Below are positions 1 to 8,510 of a DNA stretch of 64,000 nt, one piece after another. A program made the position numbers and the translations under genes. The notes under the pieces were generated by a model that did no database searches, was not told the DNA's origin, and worked only from the letters and a program-made list of their open reading frames with translations. Each line of letters opens with the position of its first letter. The first letter of the stretch is position 1. The DNA is from Olsenella sp. An285 (GTDB lineage Bacteria > Actinomycetota > Coriobacteriia > Coriobacteriales > Atopobiaceae), in NCBI RefSeq assembly GCF_002159625.1, contig NZ_NFIZ01000008.1:1-64000 (forward strand). The letters are read 5' to 3'.

Positions 1-1107
1 GGCGCGGGGCGTGCGGGGGATGAGGGCTCCGCGGGGTCCGGCGGCCAGCGCGGCCCGGCCCGGCGCCGGGTGCCGGTGGCGGCGAAGGTGCTCCTTGTCC
101 TTCTCGCGCTCATTGCCGTGATCGCCGCGGCATGCTGGGCGTGGGTCAGCAGCCTCTCCGCCTCCATGAGCCTGGACGAGGAGGACCGTGACGCCCTAAA
201 CGAGGTGCTGGTGGGCACGGAGGAGGGTGACGGGAGCGAGGCCTTCTACACGCTCATTCTTGGTTCTGACGCAAGGCAGGACGACACGTTCGCCCGCTCC
301 GACGTGCTCATGCTCGCCCGCGTGGACGTGTCCTCCGGCTTGGTCACGTTTGTCTCCATCCCGCGCGACACCATGGTCTACGACGAGTCGGGCGCCGTCC
401 AGAAGATCAACGCCGCCTACAACGAGGGCCCCGCCGCAGCGGTGAAGGCCGTCTCCGAGTTCGCGGGGGTGGACATCTCGCACTATGTCGAGGTGGACTT
501 CGAGGGCCTGGAGTCGGTGGTGGATGCGCTCGGGGGCGTCTTGGTGGACGTTCCGGAGGACATAGAGGCCGGCAACGGCGGCATGTCCTTCTCGGCAGGG
601 GAGCAGGTCATGGACGGCGAGCAGGCGCTTGCGTATGCCCGGGAGCGCTACACCGTGAGCGGTGGCGACTTCGGCCGCGCGCAGGCCCAGCGACAGATCG
701 CCACCGCCATAGTTAAGCAGGTGCTTGCGAGCAACCCGCTCCAGATTCCGGGACTCGTGTCCTCGCTGGCGAGCTCCATCACAACGGACCTCTCCATAGC
801 CGACATCGTCTCGTACGCGATGGAGCTCCAGGGCGCGGCCGCGGACCTCACGCTCTACTCTGCCGTGACGCCGAGCTACGCGCTCGAGCAGGACGGCGTC
901 TCCTACGTGGCCACCATGTATGTGGAGTGGGGAGAGATGATGCGCCGCACGGACGCCGGACTTGACCCCTCCACCACCGTGGACGAGGTCCCCGCAGAGC
1001 AGCGGCAGAACGAGCGCCTGGGAGCGGCGACAAACGCCGCAGGGCCCCGCGACTATGCGGAGCTGGCAGCGTCCTCGCCCCTCACCTCGCGCGACACGGC
1101 GGGCTGA
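1..1107 (+). CDS. LytR-CpsA-Psr (LCP) family glycopolymer transferase, 5' partial
   Basis: LCP enzymes transfer undecaprenyl-diphosphate-linked glycopolymers to the cell wall on the outer face of the membrane. The frame is open to base 1, so the true start probably lies before the window; GTG 70 is the first in-window candidate but has no ribosome site. A basic RRR stretch (bases 61-69) precedes one hydrophobic segment (about 79-141). The LCP core follows: ILGSDAR, SDVLMLARVD, SIPRDTMV, KINAAYNEG, VDALGGV and LAYARER, which hold the family's conserved Asp/Arg residues. The last 70 residues are low complexity. It sits just ahead of the NusG-like gene and the glycan cluster, so its likely job is attaching the finished polysaccharide. 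Family call firm; substrate inferred from context. Confidence 0.9.
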   Translation, partial: GAGRAGDEGSAGSGGQRGPARRRVPVAAKVLLVLLALIAVIAAACWAWVSSLSASMSLDEEDRDALNEVLVGTEEGDGSEAFYTLILGSDARQDDTFARSDVLMLARVDVSSGLVTFVSIPRDTMVYDESGAVQKINAAYNEGPAAAVKAVSEFAGVDISHYVEVDFEGLESVVDALGGVLVDVPEDIEAGNGGMSFSAGEQVMDGEQALAYARERYTVSGGDFGRAQAQRQIATAIVKQVLASNPLQIPGLVSSLASSITTDLSIADIVSYAMELQGAAADLTLYSAVTPSYALEQDGVSYVATMYVEWGEMMRRTDAGLDPSTTVDEVPAEQRQNERLGAATNAAGPRDYAELAASSPLTSRDTAG

Positions 1108-1456
1108 GATACATCACCCGTTATGTCCCGGTAAGCCCCTGAGCAGCAGCTTGTTATGCTCCGGCTCTGGGCTTGTGCAGACATGGAGCATCGCCAGAAC
1201 GAGCGGCGCGCATTCAGGAACGTAGCGCCTGAGCGATAGTACCCCCCGACCCTTCAACTAGAAATAGATGAGGGGCAAAAGCCCCGGCGCGCGCCGTCTG
1301 GCGCTCGCCCGCATATCTTGCTCTAAAGGGGACCGTGCCTGGCGCAGGGCCCGGAGGTGCAGGAGAACGAATACGTCTTTCACGCTGGGCAACCCGGGCA
1401 GCGAAGCCTCTGAGCTTCACGCCCGGTTGTCGTTTCAGGCGAGATGGGGGTCAGCC
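1108..1456 (+). other. Leader/intergenic region before the NusG-like gene
   Basis: This 349-base stretch has no convincing gene. The frame of the NusG-like gene is open back to ATG 1268, but those residues are arginine-rich with no family similarity, and ATG 1457 has a better ribosome site. It holds a short GGGGC-AAAA-GCCCC hairpin (1272-1285), a GGCGCGCGCC palindrome just after it, and a large hairpin at 1388-1431 listed separately. A weak TATGCT (1155-1160) could be a -10 element, without a clear -35. The structured 3' half looks like the leader RNA of a capsule operon. Confidence 0.6.
1388..1431 (+). promoter_or_regulatory. Strong leader hairpin upstream of the NusG paralogue
   Basis: The RNA can pair 1388-1407 with 1414-1431 around a six-base CTCTGA loop. 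About 17 pairs form (one G-U), with a bulged C at 1395, an unpaired A at 1400 and one C/A mismatch. The 3' foot lies 25 bases before ATG 1457. No U-run follows, so it is not a standard intrinsic terminator. LoaP-type NusG paralogues are known to recognise a hairpin in the leader of the operon they antiterminate, so this is a candidate recognition element; that role is inferred from position and structure. Confidence 0.55.
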
Positions 1457-2002
1457 ATGGCACCGAGCTCCGGGGGCGCTCATTCGTCCCGCTGGTACGT
1501 CATACAGGTCGTCACCGGCAAGGAGGAGGCAATGTGCCGCCTCATCGAGCGCCTGGCGCCCGAGGGGAGCCTCGAGGAGTGCTTCACGCCGCGCTACGCC
1601 ACGGAGATGAAGGTGCGCGGCCAGTGGGTCCCCGCTAAGAAGCCGCTCTTCCCCGGCTACATCATCGCCGCGAGCAGCCACGTTGACCTTCTGGCAGAGA
1701 CGCTGAGAAGAACCCCGGAGTTCACGCGCCTGCTGAGCGTTGGAGAGACGTTCGTTCCCCTGCACGAGGAGGACCAGGCATGGATAGGAGCCTTCACCAA
1801 GCGGGGAGACCGCACCGTGCCCATGTCCACCGGAGTGATGGAGGGCGACCGCGTGGTCGTGCTCGACGGCCCCCTGGTGGGCTGCGAGGCCATGATCAAG
1901 AGCGTCAACCGTCACAAGAGCCTCGCCATCCTGGAGTTCGAGATATGCGGCCGTAGGGTTGCGACCAAGGTTGGACTGGGGATTGTACGAAGGCGCAAGT
2001 GA
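1457..2002 (+). CDS. Specialised NusG paralogue (LoaP/RfaH-like antiterminator)
   Basis: This is a 181-residue NusG-family protein. The NGN domain starts at RWYVIQVVTGKEE (residues 12-24), with KKPLFPGYI (61-69) as the conserved strand, and a KOW domain covers about 128-160 (EGDRVVVLDGPLVG). Such paralogues bind RNA polymerase and promote read-through of long polysaccharide or antibiotic operons. Start ATG 1457 is chosen because a GGGGGT ribosome site precedes it and the NGN fold begins 11 residues later. As first gene after a structured leader and directly before the priming transferase, it probably controls the whole 2-27 kb locus. It is not the housekeeping nusG, which normally lies beside secE/rplK. 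Length and order resemble LoaP of Firmicutes and Actinobacteria; the exact subfamily is unverified. Confidence 0.85.
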   Translation: MAPSSGGAHSSRWYVIQVVTGKEEAMCRLIERLAPEGSLEECFTPRYATEMKVRGQWVPAKKPLFPGYIIAASSHVDLLAETLRRTPEFTRLLSVGETFVPLHEEDQAWIGAFTKRGDRTVPMSTGVMEGDRVVVLDGPLVGCEAMIKSVNRHKSLAILEFEICGRRVATKVGLGIVRRRK

Positions 2003-2012
2003 GATCGAGGTA

Positions 2013-2705
2013 ATGCCCGCGGGTGCTCTGCCCCGTCAGGCGGACGGGCTGTCCGTGCGGGATGACCTCGAGCGCATTGCCGCGGGAATCGATGACAGGC
2101 CGCTCTATCGCGTCCTCAAGCGACTCTTTGACATCGCGTTCAGCCTTGCCGTGCTGGTCTTGCTCTCGCCCGTCCTGCTGGTGACGGCGCTCGTCATCTG
2201 GCTGGACGACCCCAAGGGCTCGCCCCTGTTCTTCCAGGAGCGCGTGGGCAAGCGGGGGACCACGTTCCGCATGGTCAAGTTCCGCACCATGTGCATCGAT
2301 GCGGAGGACAGGCTCGGCGACCTCATGCACGCGAACGAGAAGGACGGTCCGGTCTTCAAGATCGCCGAGGACCCGCGCGTGACGCGCGTGGGGCGTCTGC
2401 TGCGCAAGACCTCGCTGGACGAGATGCCCCAGTTCTGGAACGTGCTCGTGGGGGACATGTCCGTGGTGGGGCCGCGCCCCGCCCTTCCGCGCGAGGTCAG
2501 CGAGTACACCTATCGCGACCGCCTGCGTCTTGCGGTGCGCCCCGGAATCACGTGCTACTGGCAGGTGCAGCGCCGTCGCGACGTCATTCCGTTCCAGGAG
2601 TGGGTCGACCTCGACCTGTCCTACATCCAAAACGCGAGCATGGGGGTCGACCTCATGCTCATCGCAAAGACCGTGGGCTGCGTGCTCACGGCACAGGGGG
2701 AATAG
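2013..2705 (+). CDS. Priming sugar-phosphate transferase (bacterial sugar transferase family)
   Basis: This enzyme starts repeat-unit synthesis by moving a hexose-1-phosphate from a UDP-sugar onto undecaprenyl phosphate at the inner membrane face. The 230-residue protein has one N-terminal hydrophobic hairpin (residues about 40-64) and then the catalytic domain: FFQERVGKRG (73-82), FRMVKFRTM (85-93), TSLDEMPQFWNVL (133-145), GDMSVVGPRP (147-156) and RPGITCYWQV (176-185). It is the short form without the WbaP/WcaJ N-terminal membrane block. ATG 2013 follows a GAGGT site; the earlier in-frame ATG 1959 would overlap the NusG gene by 44 bases. The sugar cannot be read from sequence. Confidence 0.93.
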   Translation: MPAGALPRQADGLSVRDDLERIAAGIDDRPLYRVLKRLFDIAFSLAVLVLLSPVLLVTALVIWLDDPKGSPLFFQERVGKRGTTFRMVKFRTMCIDAEDRLGDLMHANEKDGPVFKIAEDPRVTRVGRLLRKTSLDEMPQFWNVLVGDMSVVGPRPALPREVSEYTYRDRLRLAVRPGITCYWQVQRRRDVIPFQEWVDLDLSYIQNASMGVDLMLIAKTVGCVLTAQGE

Positions 2706-3883
2706 GCGACATCGTAGGGCCGCGAGCACAATCGAATACAGGAAAGCGCCTGCTGTTCGTGGTCGAGGCCATGGGCGGCGGCGTTTTCACGTATGTCGTC
2801 AGCCTGGCAAACCGCCTGGTTGAGAGCTACGACGTCTATCTCGCGTACGCAGTGCGCCCGCAGACGCCGGAGGACTACCGCGACTTCTTTGATTCGCGCG
2901 TCCGCCTCATCGAGGTCAGGGACCTCGTCCGTCAGATAAGCCCGCGGCACGACCTCAGGGCGCTTCTGGAGCTCGTGAGGATTGGCGGAGAGGTGCGCCC
3001 CGACGTCATTCACCTGCACTCCTCCAAGGCGGGGGTCCTGGGCAGGCTCGCGTACTGGCGTGCGGGCGTGCCGCTGTTCTACACGCCCCACGGCTACAGC
3101 TTCCTCATGAAGCAGGCGGGTGCCCCCAAGCGCGCGCTCTATCGCCTCATGGAGCTCGTCATGGCGCGGGTGCGCTGCACCACCATCGCCTGCAGCAAGG
3201 GTGAGCTGGACGAGGCCCTGTCTCTCTCCAAGCGAGCCCTTCTCGTCAACAACGGGATCGACCCGGAGGAGATCGACGCCTGTCTGGAGCGGGCGCTGGG
3301 CGAGAAGAACCTTGAGCCCCGGGAGCGGGATGCGTACACGGTGTTCACGATCGGGCGCATCTGCGACCAGAAGAACCCCGAGCTCTTCAACCGGATTGCC
3401 CTTTCCTTGCCGGACCTGAGGTTCCTTTGGATTGGTGACGGGGAGCTGCGCGACGCCCTCACGGCATCCAACATCGAGGTCACCGGCTGGCTGGGCCGCC
3501 AAGAGGTGCTGGCGCTTGCCAGCCAGGCGGACTGCTTCCTCCTCCCGTCTCTGTGGGAGGGCCTGCCCATATCGCTCCTGGAGGCCATGTACCTGGGCAA
3601 GCCCTGTGTGGTGAGCGATGTGATAGGCAACCGCGACGTCATCAGGGACGGCGAGAACGGCTTTGTGTGCGGCACGCTCGAGCAGTTCGTGCGCGCGATT
3701 CGCGAGGCTGCAAGGGCGGAGGTCGCCGCACCCCTGCGCGAGGCGGCGCTCCGGGACATCAGGGACACGTATAACGTTGAGGCGATGGCGCGGAGCTACG
3801 AGAGTATCTACGAGCAGGCGCTGCGAGGTGCCTCCGAGTGCGGCGGCGCCTCTGCCAAGCGGGCCGCGGGAGGGCTGCTGTGA
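2702..3883 (+). CDS. GT4-type glycosyltransferase, start codon non-canonical or uncertain
   Basis: A GT-B fold glycosyltransferase that adds a sugar to the lipid-linked repeat unit. The first beta strand (KRLLFVVEAMGGGVFTYV) and HSSKAGVLGR, YTPHGYSF, NNGID, IGRICDQKNPE and the EGLPISLLEAM (E-x7-E) motif are all present. No ATG, GTG or TTG lies between the preceding stop and that first strand. The only nearby canonical codon is GTG 2759, which would remove half the strand. ATA 2702 (overlapping the upstream TAG) and ATC 2711 are alternatives, and the coordinates use 2702. A -1 slip on the G5 run at 2696-2700 would instead fuse it in frame to the priming transferase. It ends four bases into the next gene. 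Confidence 0.8.
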   Translation: MGDIVGPRAQSNTGKRLLFVVEAMGGGVFTYVVSLANRLVESYDVYLAYAVRPQTPEDYRDFFDSRVRLIEVRDLVRQISPRHDLRALLELVRIGGEVRPDVIHLHSSKAGVLGRLAYWRAGVPLFYTPHGYSFLMKQAGAPKRALYRLMELVMARVRCTTIACSKGELDEALSLSKRALLVNNGIDPEEIDACLERALGEKNLEPRERDAYTVFTIGRICDQKNPELFNRIALSLPDLRFLWIGDGELRDALTASNIEVTGWLGRQEVLALASQADCFLLPSLWEGLPISLLEAMYLGKPCVVSDVIGNRDVIRDGENGFVCGTLEQFVRAIREAARAEVAAPLREAALRDIRDTYNVEAMARSYESIYEQALRGASECGGASAKRAAGGLL

Positions 3884-5049
3884 GCAAAGTCGCCCTCGTG
3901 ACCTGCTACTTTCATCCCAACTACGGGAGCGCGCTGCAGGCCTATGCCACGCAGCGCATCTTTGATGTCTGGGGCGTTCCGTGTGAGACCGTCTGCATCG
4001 ACGGTGTGCGCCGGGAGCTCGATGCCGCCAAGACGCGCTTTTACCTGCGCAGGATTTGGGATCCGCAGATTCTGACGGGAACGGTGGCGCGCATCGGGCG
4101 CAAGAAGGCGCAGGCGTGGCTGCACCGCGACACGTTCGGCGGAAAGATCGCCGCGCGGCGTGAGAAGTTCGCGTCATTCCAGCAGAAACACTTCCGGCTC
4201 TCGCCGGCCTACGCCTCGCGCGCGGAGCTCACAGAGGCCTGCTCGCGATATTCAACGGTGCTGGTGGGAAGCGACCAGCTGTGGCTTCCCTCCAACATTG
4301 CCGCGGATTACTACACCCTAAGCTGGGTGCCCGACGATGTGAACAAGGTCTCGTACGCCACGAGCTTCGGTGCGCCGTTTTTGCCCAAGGAGCAGCAGCG
4401 CCAGGCACGGGAGTTCCTGCCGCGCTTTCAGCATCTGTCGGTGCGCGAACAGTCAGCGGTGGAGATGGTCCGCGCGTACACGGGCTTGACCGCCCAGTTG
4501 GTCTGCGATCCCACGCTGCTGTTCACGGCGCAGGAGTGGCTGGACATCCAGCCGGAGCAACCGGTGGTGGAAGGGGAGTACATCCTCTGCTATTTCCTGG
4601 GCAACAACACGAAGGACCGCGCTTTCGCTCAGCGTCTGCGCGCAGCGACGGGGTGCAAGATCGTGGCGCTTTTGCACCTGGACGAGTACATCGCCGCGGA
4701 CGAGGGCTATGCCGACGAGACCCCGTATGACATCGGTCCCGGCGAGCTGCTCAACCTGATCCGCCATGCGCGCTACATCGTGACTGATTCCTTCCATGGC
4801 AGCGTTTTCTCGTTGCTGTACCGCAAGACCTTTTTCACCTCTCGTCGGGTGGCCAAAGAGGGCCTGCTGTGCACCAATAACCGCTTGGACTCGCTGTTTG
4901 ACACGCTGGGCGTGACCGGCCGGCTCATCACAGGCGACGAGGACGTGGAGGAGTGCCTCGCGCGCCAGCTGGATTTTGACGCGGTTCACAAGCGCATTGC
5001 GGAGCTGCGACAGGCGAGCGCGGGGTATCTGAGGGCGAGTGTTGAGTGA
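3880..5049 (+). CDS. Polysaccharide pyruvyl transferase family protein
   Basis: Members use phosphoenolpyruvate to ketal-pyruvylate sugars in capsules and cell-wall polymers. The 389-residue protein opens with VALVTCYFHPNYGSALQAYA (residues 4-23), continues with VGSDQLWLP and VSYATSFG in the middle, and has the diagnostic TDSFHGSVFSLLY near residue 305. GTG 3880 is the start because it overlaps the upstream TGA (GTGA) and follows GGGAGG. A later start would lose the first beta strand. Tight coupling places it in the repeat-unit assembly operon; it would add an acidic group to the glycan. Family call confident, acceptor unknown. Confidence 0.88.
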   Translation: MSKVALVTCYFHPNYGSALQAYATQRIFDVWGVPCETVCIDGVRRELDAAKTRFYLRRIWDPQILTGTVARIGRKKAQAWLHRDTFGGKIAARREKFASFQQKHFRLSPAYASRAELTEACSRYSTVLVGSDQLWLPSNIAADYYTLSWVPDDVNKVSYATSFGAPFLPKEQQRQAREFLPRFQHLSVREQSAVEMVRAYTGLTAQLVCDPTLLFTAQEWLDIQPEQPVVEGEYILCYFLGNNTKDRAFAQRLRAATGCKIVALLHLDEYIAADEGYADETPYDIGPGELLNLIRHARYIVTDSFHGSVFSLLYRKTFFTSRRVAKEGLLCTNNRLDSLFDTLGVTGRLITGDEDVEECLARQLDFDAVHKRIAELRQASAGYLRASVE

Positions 5050-6110
5050 TGGCGAACGCCCCTGCTCTTTCAACAAGAGCGAAGATCAATCATCGAATCG
5101 ACTACTACAAAGGCCTGGCGTGCATCCTAGTTGTATTCATCCACGCCAGATTTCCGTCCCCCTTCGGCGAAGCGATTGTTTTTGTTGCCCGCGCTGCGGT
5201 TCCGTTTTTCTTTATGGTTTCGGGCTTCTTTGCGTACAAAGTCGATGAGGATCTGATGCTTCAGGGCATCCCGAGAAAAGCGAAGCACATTGCATGCATT
5301 GCATTTTGGTCGTGCCTGTATAACTTTGCATGCGAGCTGCTTGTGGCGGTTGTTTCTGGCACCAATCTGCTTGCGTGGCTTCAGGATACGTCCTCTCCTC
5401 TTGATGTATTCCTGTGGGTGGTGTTTAACAACGCCATACCGGGAATGCACCTCTGGTTTCTCTTTGCCCTGCTATATTGCTACGGAGCGCTCTATCTACT
5501 AGCCAAGATGCGGGGTGTGAAGATCGCCTATCTCGTAATTCCAGCGCTGTTCGCATGCTGTTGGGTGCAGCAGAGCTTTCAGCTTGTCACGCTGGGATTG
5601 CCGGAGAAGCTGGTACCGGTTCTAAGCAGAAACTGGCTGTTCGAGGGAATGCCATTTTTCTTAATGGGGCATTATTTGGCGAGCAAAAAAGATACCTTGA
5701 CGAGCAGATTGAGCAGAGTGGGATCTTCGTGCATTCTTCCGGTTGTGTGCGTGGGATCTGTTCTCGGAAGCATCCTCGAGGGGTGTGTTCTGGGCAATCA
5801 GTCTGAGCTCCTGCTGTTTACACCCTCTTTAACCGCAAGCTGTTTCATAGCTGCTCTCATAAAGCCTGAGACTTCGGGTTTATTCGAAATAACAGCGGAG
5901 AAGATAGGGCGGCGCTACTCGCTTCTTATCTATGTAATCCACTGGAGCATCTTCAAAGCGGTTGATCTGCTCATTCAGTTGCGCGGCCTGCAAAGCAATG
6001 TGGCTATCAGATGGATTGAACCGATCGGGGTGGTTTGTATCAGCTTGTTGGTAGCTGTGGTCTTCACCAAGGTGCAGACCTTGATAAAGCCGAGGGGCGC
6101 CGAGGCATGA
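5049..6110 (+). CDS. Acyltransferase 3 family membrane protein
   Basis: A 353-residue integral membrane protein with about 10 hydrophobic segments. The N-terminal signature YYKGLACILVVFIHA contains the conserved His of the acyltransferase-3 family, and PFFFMVSGFF follows. Such proteins O-acetylate sugars of exported glycans using acyl donors from the cytoplasm. ATG 5049 overlaps the previous stop (TGATG); GTG 5046 is an alternative. Base composition is clearly more AT-rich than the genes before it, which suggests a separate origin from the rest of the cluster. Next gene starts by ATGA overlap. Confidence 0.87.
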   Translation: MANAPALSTRAKINHRIDYYKGLACILVVFIHARFPSPFGEAIVFVARAAVPFFFMVSGFFAYKVDEDLMLQGIPRKAKHIACIAFWSCLYNFACELLVAVVSGTNLLAWLQDTSSPLDVFLWVVFNNAIPGMHLWFLFALLYCYGALYLLAKMRGVKIAYLVIPALFACCWVQQSFQLVTLGLPEKLVPVLSRNWLFEGMPFFLMGHYLASKKDTLTSRLSRVGSSCILPVVCVGSVLGSILEGCVLGNQSELLLFTPSLTASCFIAALIKPETSGLFEITAEKIGRRYSLLIYVIHWSIFKAVDLLIQLRGLQSNVAIRWIEPIGVVCISLLVAVVFTKVQTLIKPRGAEA

Positions 6111-7231
6111 CGCAAGGCAAGGTCCTGCTCTTTGTCGACCGCATGCGCGTGGGCGGCATCCAGACGTTGTTGGTCGAGCTGATCGATCAGTTTTTGGCGG
6201 CCGGTCAGCCTTGCGAGCTGCTGCTGTTGGACGATGGCGAGCACTACGACCTGGAAGACGAGGTGCGTGCCCGCATTCCGGTGCACAAGCTGGAAGGCGT
6301 TTGGGTGCGGAAGCCGCAGGACTTTGTTCGCTATAGCCATGCGGTGCAGCGTTTCTTTGCCGAACACCACGACTATAGTGCGGTTCATCTTAACTCTGGT
6401 CCCAAAAACTATTCGATTCTGCGTTTTGCCAAGCGCTACGGCATTCCGGTGCGCATCGCCCATGCGCACAATACGGGGTTTCAGACCAGTTCCTCGGCGG
6501 AGCGGTTGCTCGGCACCTGCTTGAAGGCGCCGCTGCGCCATTACGCCAACACGTATCTGGCGTGTTCCGACCGTGCAGGCGACTGGTTGTTTGGACGCCG
6601 TCGGATGAAGAACGGTAGCGTCACCGTACTGCCGAACGGCATTCCCCTGAGGGAGTTTGCCTTTGGCCAAGAGGCTCGCTGCCAGGTGCGCACGGAGTGG
6701 CAAGTTGGCGATACCACGCTGGTGGTCGGCCACGTGGGGCGTTTTACCGCCCAGAAGAACCACGGCTTTTTGCTGGACATCTTCGCCGAGCTGCACCGTG
6801 AGCAGCCGGATTCGATTCTGGTTCTTGCAGGCATCGGCGAGCTGCAGCAGGCGGCTCGCCAAAAGGCAGAAGAGCTCGGCCTTGCGGAGGCGGTGCGCTT
6901 CCTGGACTTCCGTTCAGATGTGGCGTGCCTGCTGCAAGGGATGGACGTCTTCGTGATGCCGTCGCTGTACGAGGGTTTTCCGGTCACCGCCGTAGAGGCG
7001 CAGGCAACGGGACTGCCCTGCGTGTTTTCGGACACCATCACGCGCGAGGCAAAAATCCTCAACGCGGTGGAGTATCTTCCCCTCGATGCGCCGTTGCAGC
7101 AATGGACTGACGCCATTCTTCGTTTGGTGGGCACCACGCAGCGCGATGCCTGTTACCAGGAGCTGGCTCGCAAGGGATACGACGTCAAGACGATGGCGGA
7201 AAGGTTGCTGCACATTTACCGCGCCGCCTAA
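6107..7231 (+). CDS. GT4-type glycosyltransferase
   Basis: A 374-residue GT-B glycosyltransferase. Visible motifs are the N-terminal RMRVGGIQTLLVELI (glycine-rich acceptor loop), HLNSGPKNYSIL, RIAHAHNTG, ACSDRAGDWLF, VLPNGIPL, GHVGRFTAQKNHGFLL, and EGFPVTAVEAQ (E-x7-E nucleotide-sugar site). ATG 6107 overlaps the acyltransferase stop. It closely resembles the gene at 9712 in motif spelling (EGFPV, EAQATGLP versus EAQAAGLP), suggesting two related cytoplasmic sugar-adding steps. Donor sugar not predictable. Confidence 0.9.
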   Translation: MTQGKVLLFVDRMRVGGIQTLLVELIDQFLAAGQPCELLLLDDGEHYDLEDEVRARIPVHKLEGVWVRKPQDFVRYSHAVQRFFAEHHDYSAVHLNSGPKNYSILRFAKRYGIPVRIAHAHNTGFQTSSSAERLLGTCLKAPLRHYANTYLACSDRAGDWLFGRRRMKNGSVTVLPNGIPLREFAFGQEARCQVRTEWQVGDTTLVVGHVGRFTAQKNHGFLLDIFAELHREQPDSILVLAGIGELQQAARQKAEELGLAEAVRFLDFRSDVACLLQGMDVFVMPSLYEGFPVTAVEAQATGLPCVFSDTITREAKILNAVEYLPLDAPLQQWTDAILRLVGTTQRDACYQELARKGYDVKTMAERLLHIYRAA

Positions 7232-7258
7232 TCCGGTAGCCGCGGTAAGCCGAACGTT

Positions 7259-8509
7259 ATGAACAGGTCGTTTGCAGAGAAACATCCCATTTTGGGCATG
7301 AGAGTGGACAGCCGCGTGCTGATCGCCCTCTTTCCCATGCTGATTATCCTAGGCAAGGTGGTTCGCTGGACCGTCATGCGGGGCACCCTCATCAACTACA
7401 GCAAGGGATGGGGATTGGTTGAACCCATCATGCAGGGCGATTGGAACTGGCAGTTCTTCGGTCTCGAGGAGGTGACCGAGGGCAACATCGGCCAAGGCGA
7501 TAACGTCATTACCTTCTTCAAGGCGCTGTGGACGACCATTTGGATGAAGCTGCCGGCAACGTTTGAGGAATTCGAGATCTTCATCACCGTTACCTTCGGT
7601 ATTCTGTTTGTGCTCGTGTTGCTCGGCATGCGCAGACGGCTTCCGCTCGTCGAGGCGGTGTGCATCTGCCTTGCGTGCGGCGTTATGAGCGTCTACTGCC
7701 TCTGCCTGAGCAAAGAGCCTTTTCAGATGGTGTTTTTCCTGCTCATGTACGCTGTGCTCCACAGCGACCTTATCCCCGAGCGGCAAAAGCTGTATTGGGG
7801 CTACGGCGTAGTCCTGCTGAGTGCGTGCTGCTTCCGTACCTACTACACGCTGATTCTCGTGTTTGCGATTGCGTGCCAGTGGTATCTGGGCCGCATGCGC
7901 CGTCGAGCTCGCCCGCGGCGACAGCTCGGCTCCGCGCCGATGCGTTGGACGTCAATTGCACAGCTGTATCTGCTGGCCGTGGTCGTGTACTTTGCGATGA
8001 TGGCCGTTTTCTCCGTTGCGAATGGCCAGCTGTACGATCGCTTCCAAGACACCCTGCTTTATGCCAGTGAGGCGTCGGGCAGCAGCAACACCTACATCGA
8101 GAACGCGCTTTCGATCAATGAGGACAACCCCAATATCCTCAGCGTTACGGCTGAATATGCCCTGGTCATCCTGAGGCTTCTGTTCCCCGTCGAGCTTGTG
8201 GGCAACGGGCCGAAGTACTGGCCGTACATCATCTATCAGCTTTGCATGACCGTGTTCCTCCTAAGGGGTCTGCGAAATTGCCGCACCAACACGCGCGCAC
8301 AGAACGCTGCCCTGATCATCTTCCTGGGCTATGTATTTGCCTCCGCAGCCTTTGAGGTGGACTTCGGTTCGTGGGTACGACATTGTGCGGTGACGACGCC
8401 GGTTGTTTTGGTTCTGTCTGGCATCTGCCCGACGGCGCACTCTCGTGCGACGGAAGGTGAGCGTCTGGTCGAACAGGCTTCCCAAGCAGAAATGCTCACG
8501 GTGGGTTGA
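7259..8509 (+). CDS. Polytopic membrane protein, probable Wzy-type repeat-unit polymerase
   Basis: A 416-residue protein with roughly 9-11 hydrophobic stretches, for example LIALFPMLIILGK, FITVTFGILFVLVLLG, MVFFLLMYAVL, YGVVLLSACC, IAQLYLLAVVVYFAMMAVF and ALIIFLGYVFASA. A larger polar loop occurs around residues 265-295 (YASEASGSSNTYIENALSIN). There is no transporter signature. In a Wzx/Wzy locus the polymerase is typically such a poorly conserved polytopic protein, and no other candidate exists in the cluster, so Wzy is assigned mainly by elimination and context. ATG 7259 has only a weak ribosome site, 28 bases after the previous gene. Confidence 0.6.
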   Translation: MNRSFAEKHPILGMRVDSRVLIALFPMLIILGKVVRWTVMRGTLINYSKGWGLVEPIMQGDWNWQFFGLEEVTEGNIGQGDNVITFFKALWTTIWMKLPATFEEFEIFITVTFGILFVLVLLGMRRRLPLVEAVCICLACGVMSVYCLCLSKEPFQMVFFLLMYAVLHSDLIPERQKLYWGYGVVLLSACCFRTYYTLILVFAIACQWYLGRMRRRARPRRQLGSAPMRWTSIAQLYLLAVVVYFAMMAVFSVANGQLYDRFQDTLLYASEASGSSNTYIENALSINEDNPNILSVTAEYALVILRLLFPVELVGNGPKYWPYIIYQLCMTVFLLRGLRNCRTNTRAQNAALIIFLGYVFASAAFEVDFGSWVRHCAVTTPVVLVLSGICPTAHSRATEGERLVEQASQAEMLTVG

Positions 8510-8510
8510 T

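Noticed and set aside
1268-1456. Upstream extension of the NusG-like protein to ATG 1268
   Set aside because: The extra 63 residues are Arg-rich, correspond to the leader hairpins, and ATG 1457 has a good ribosome site next to the NGN domain.
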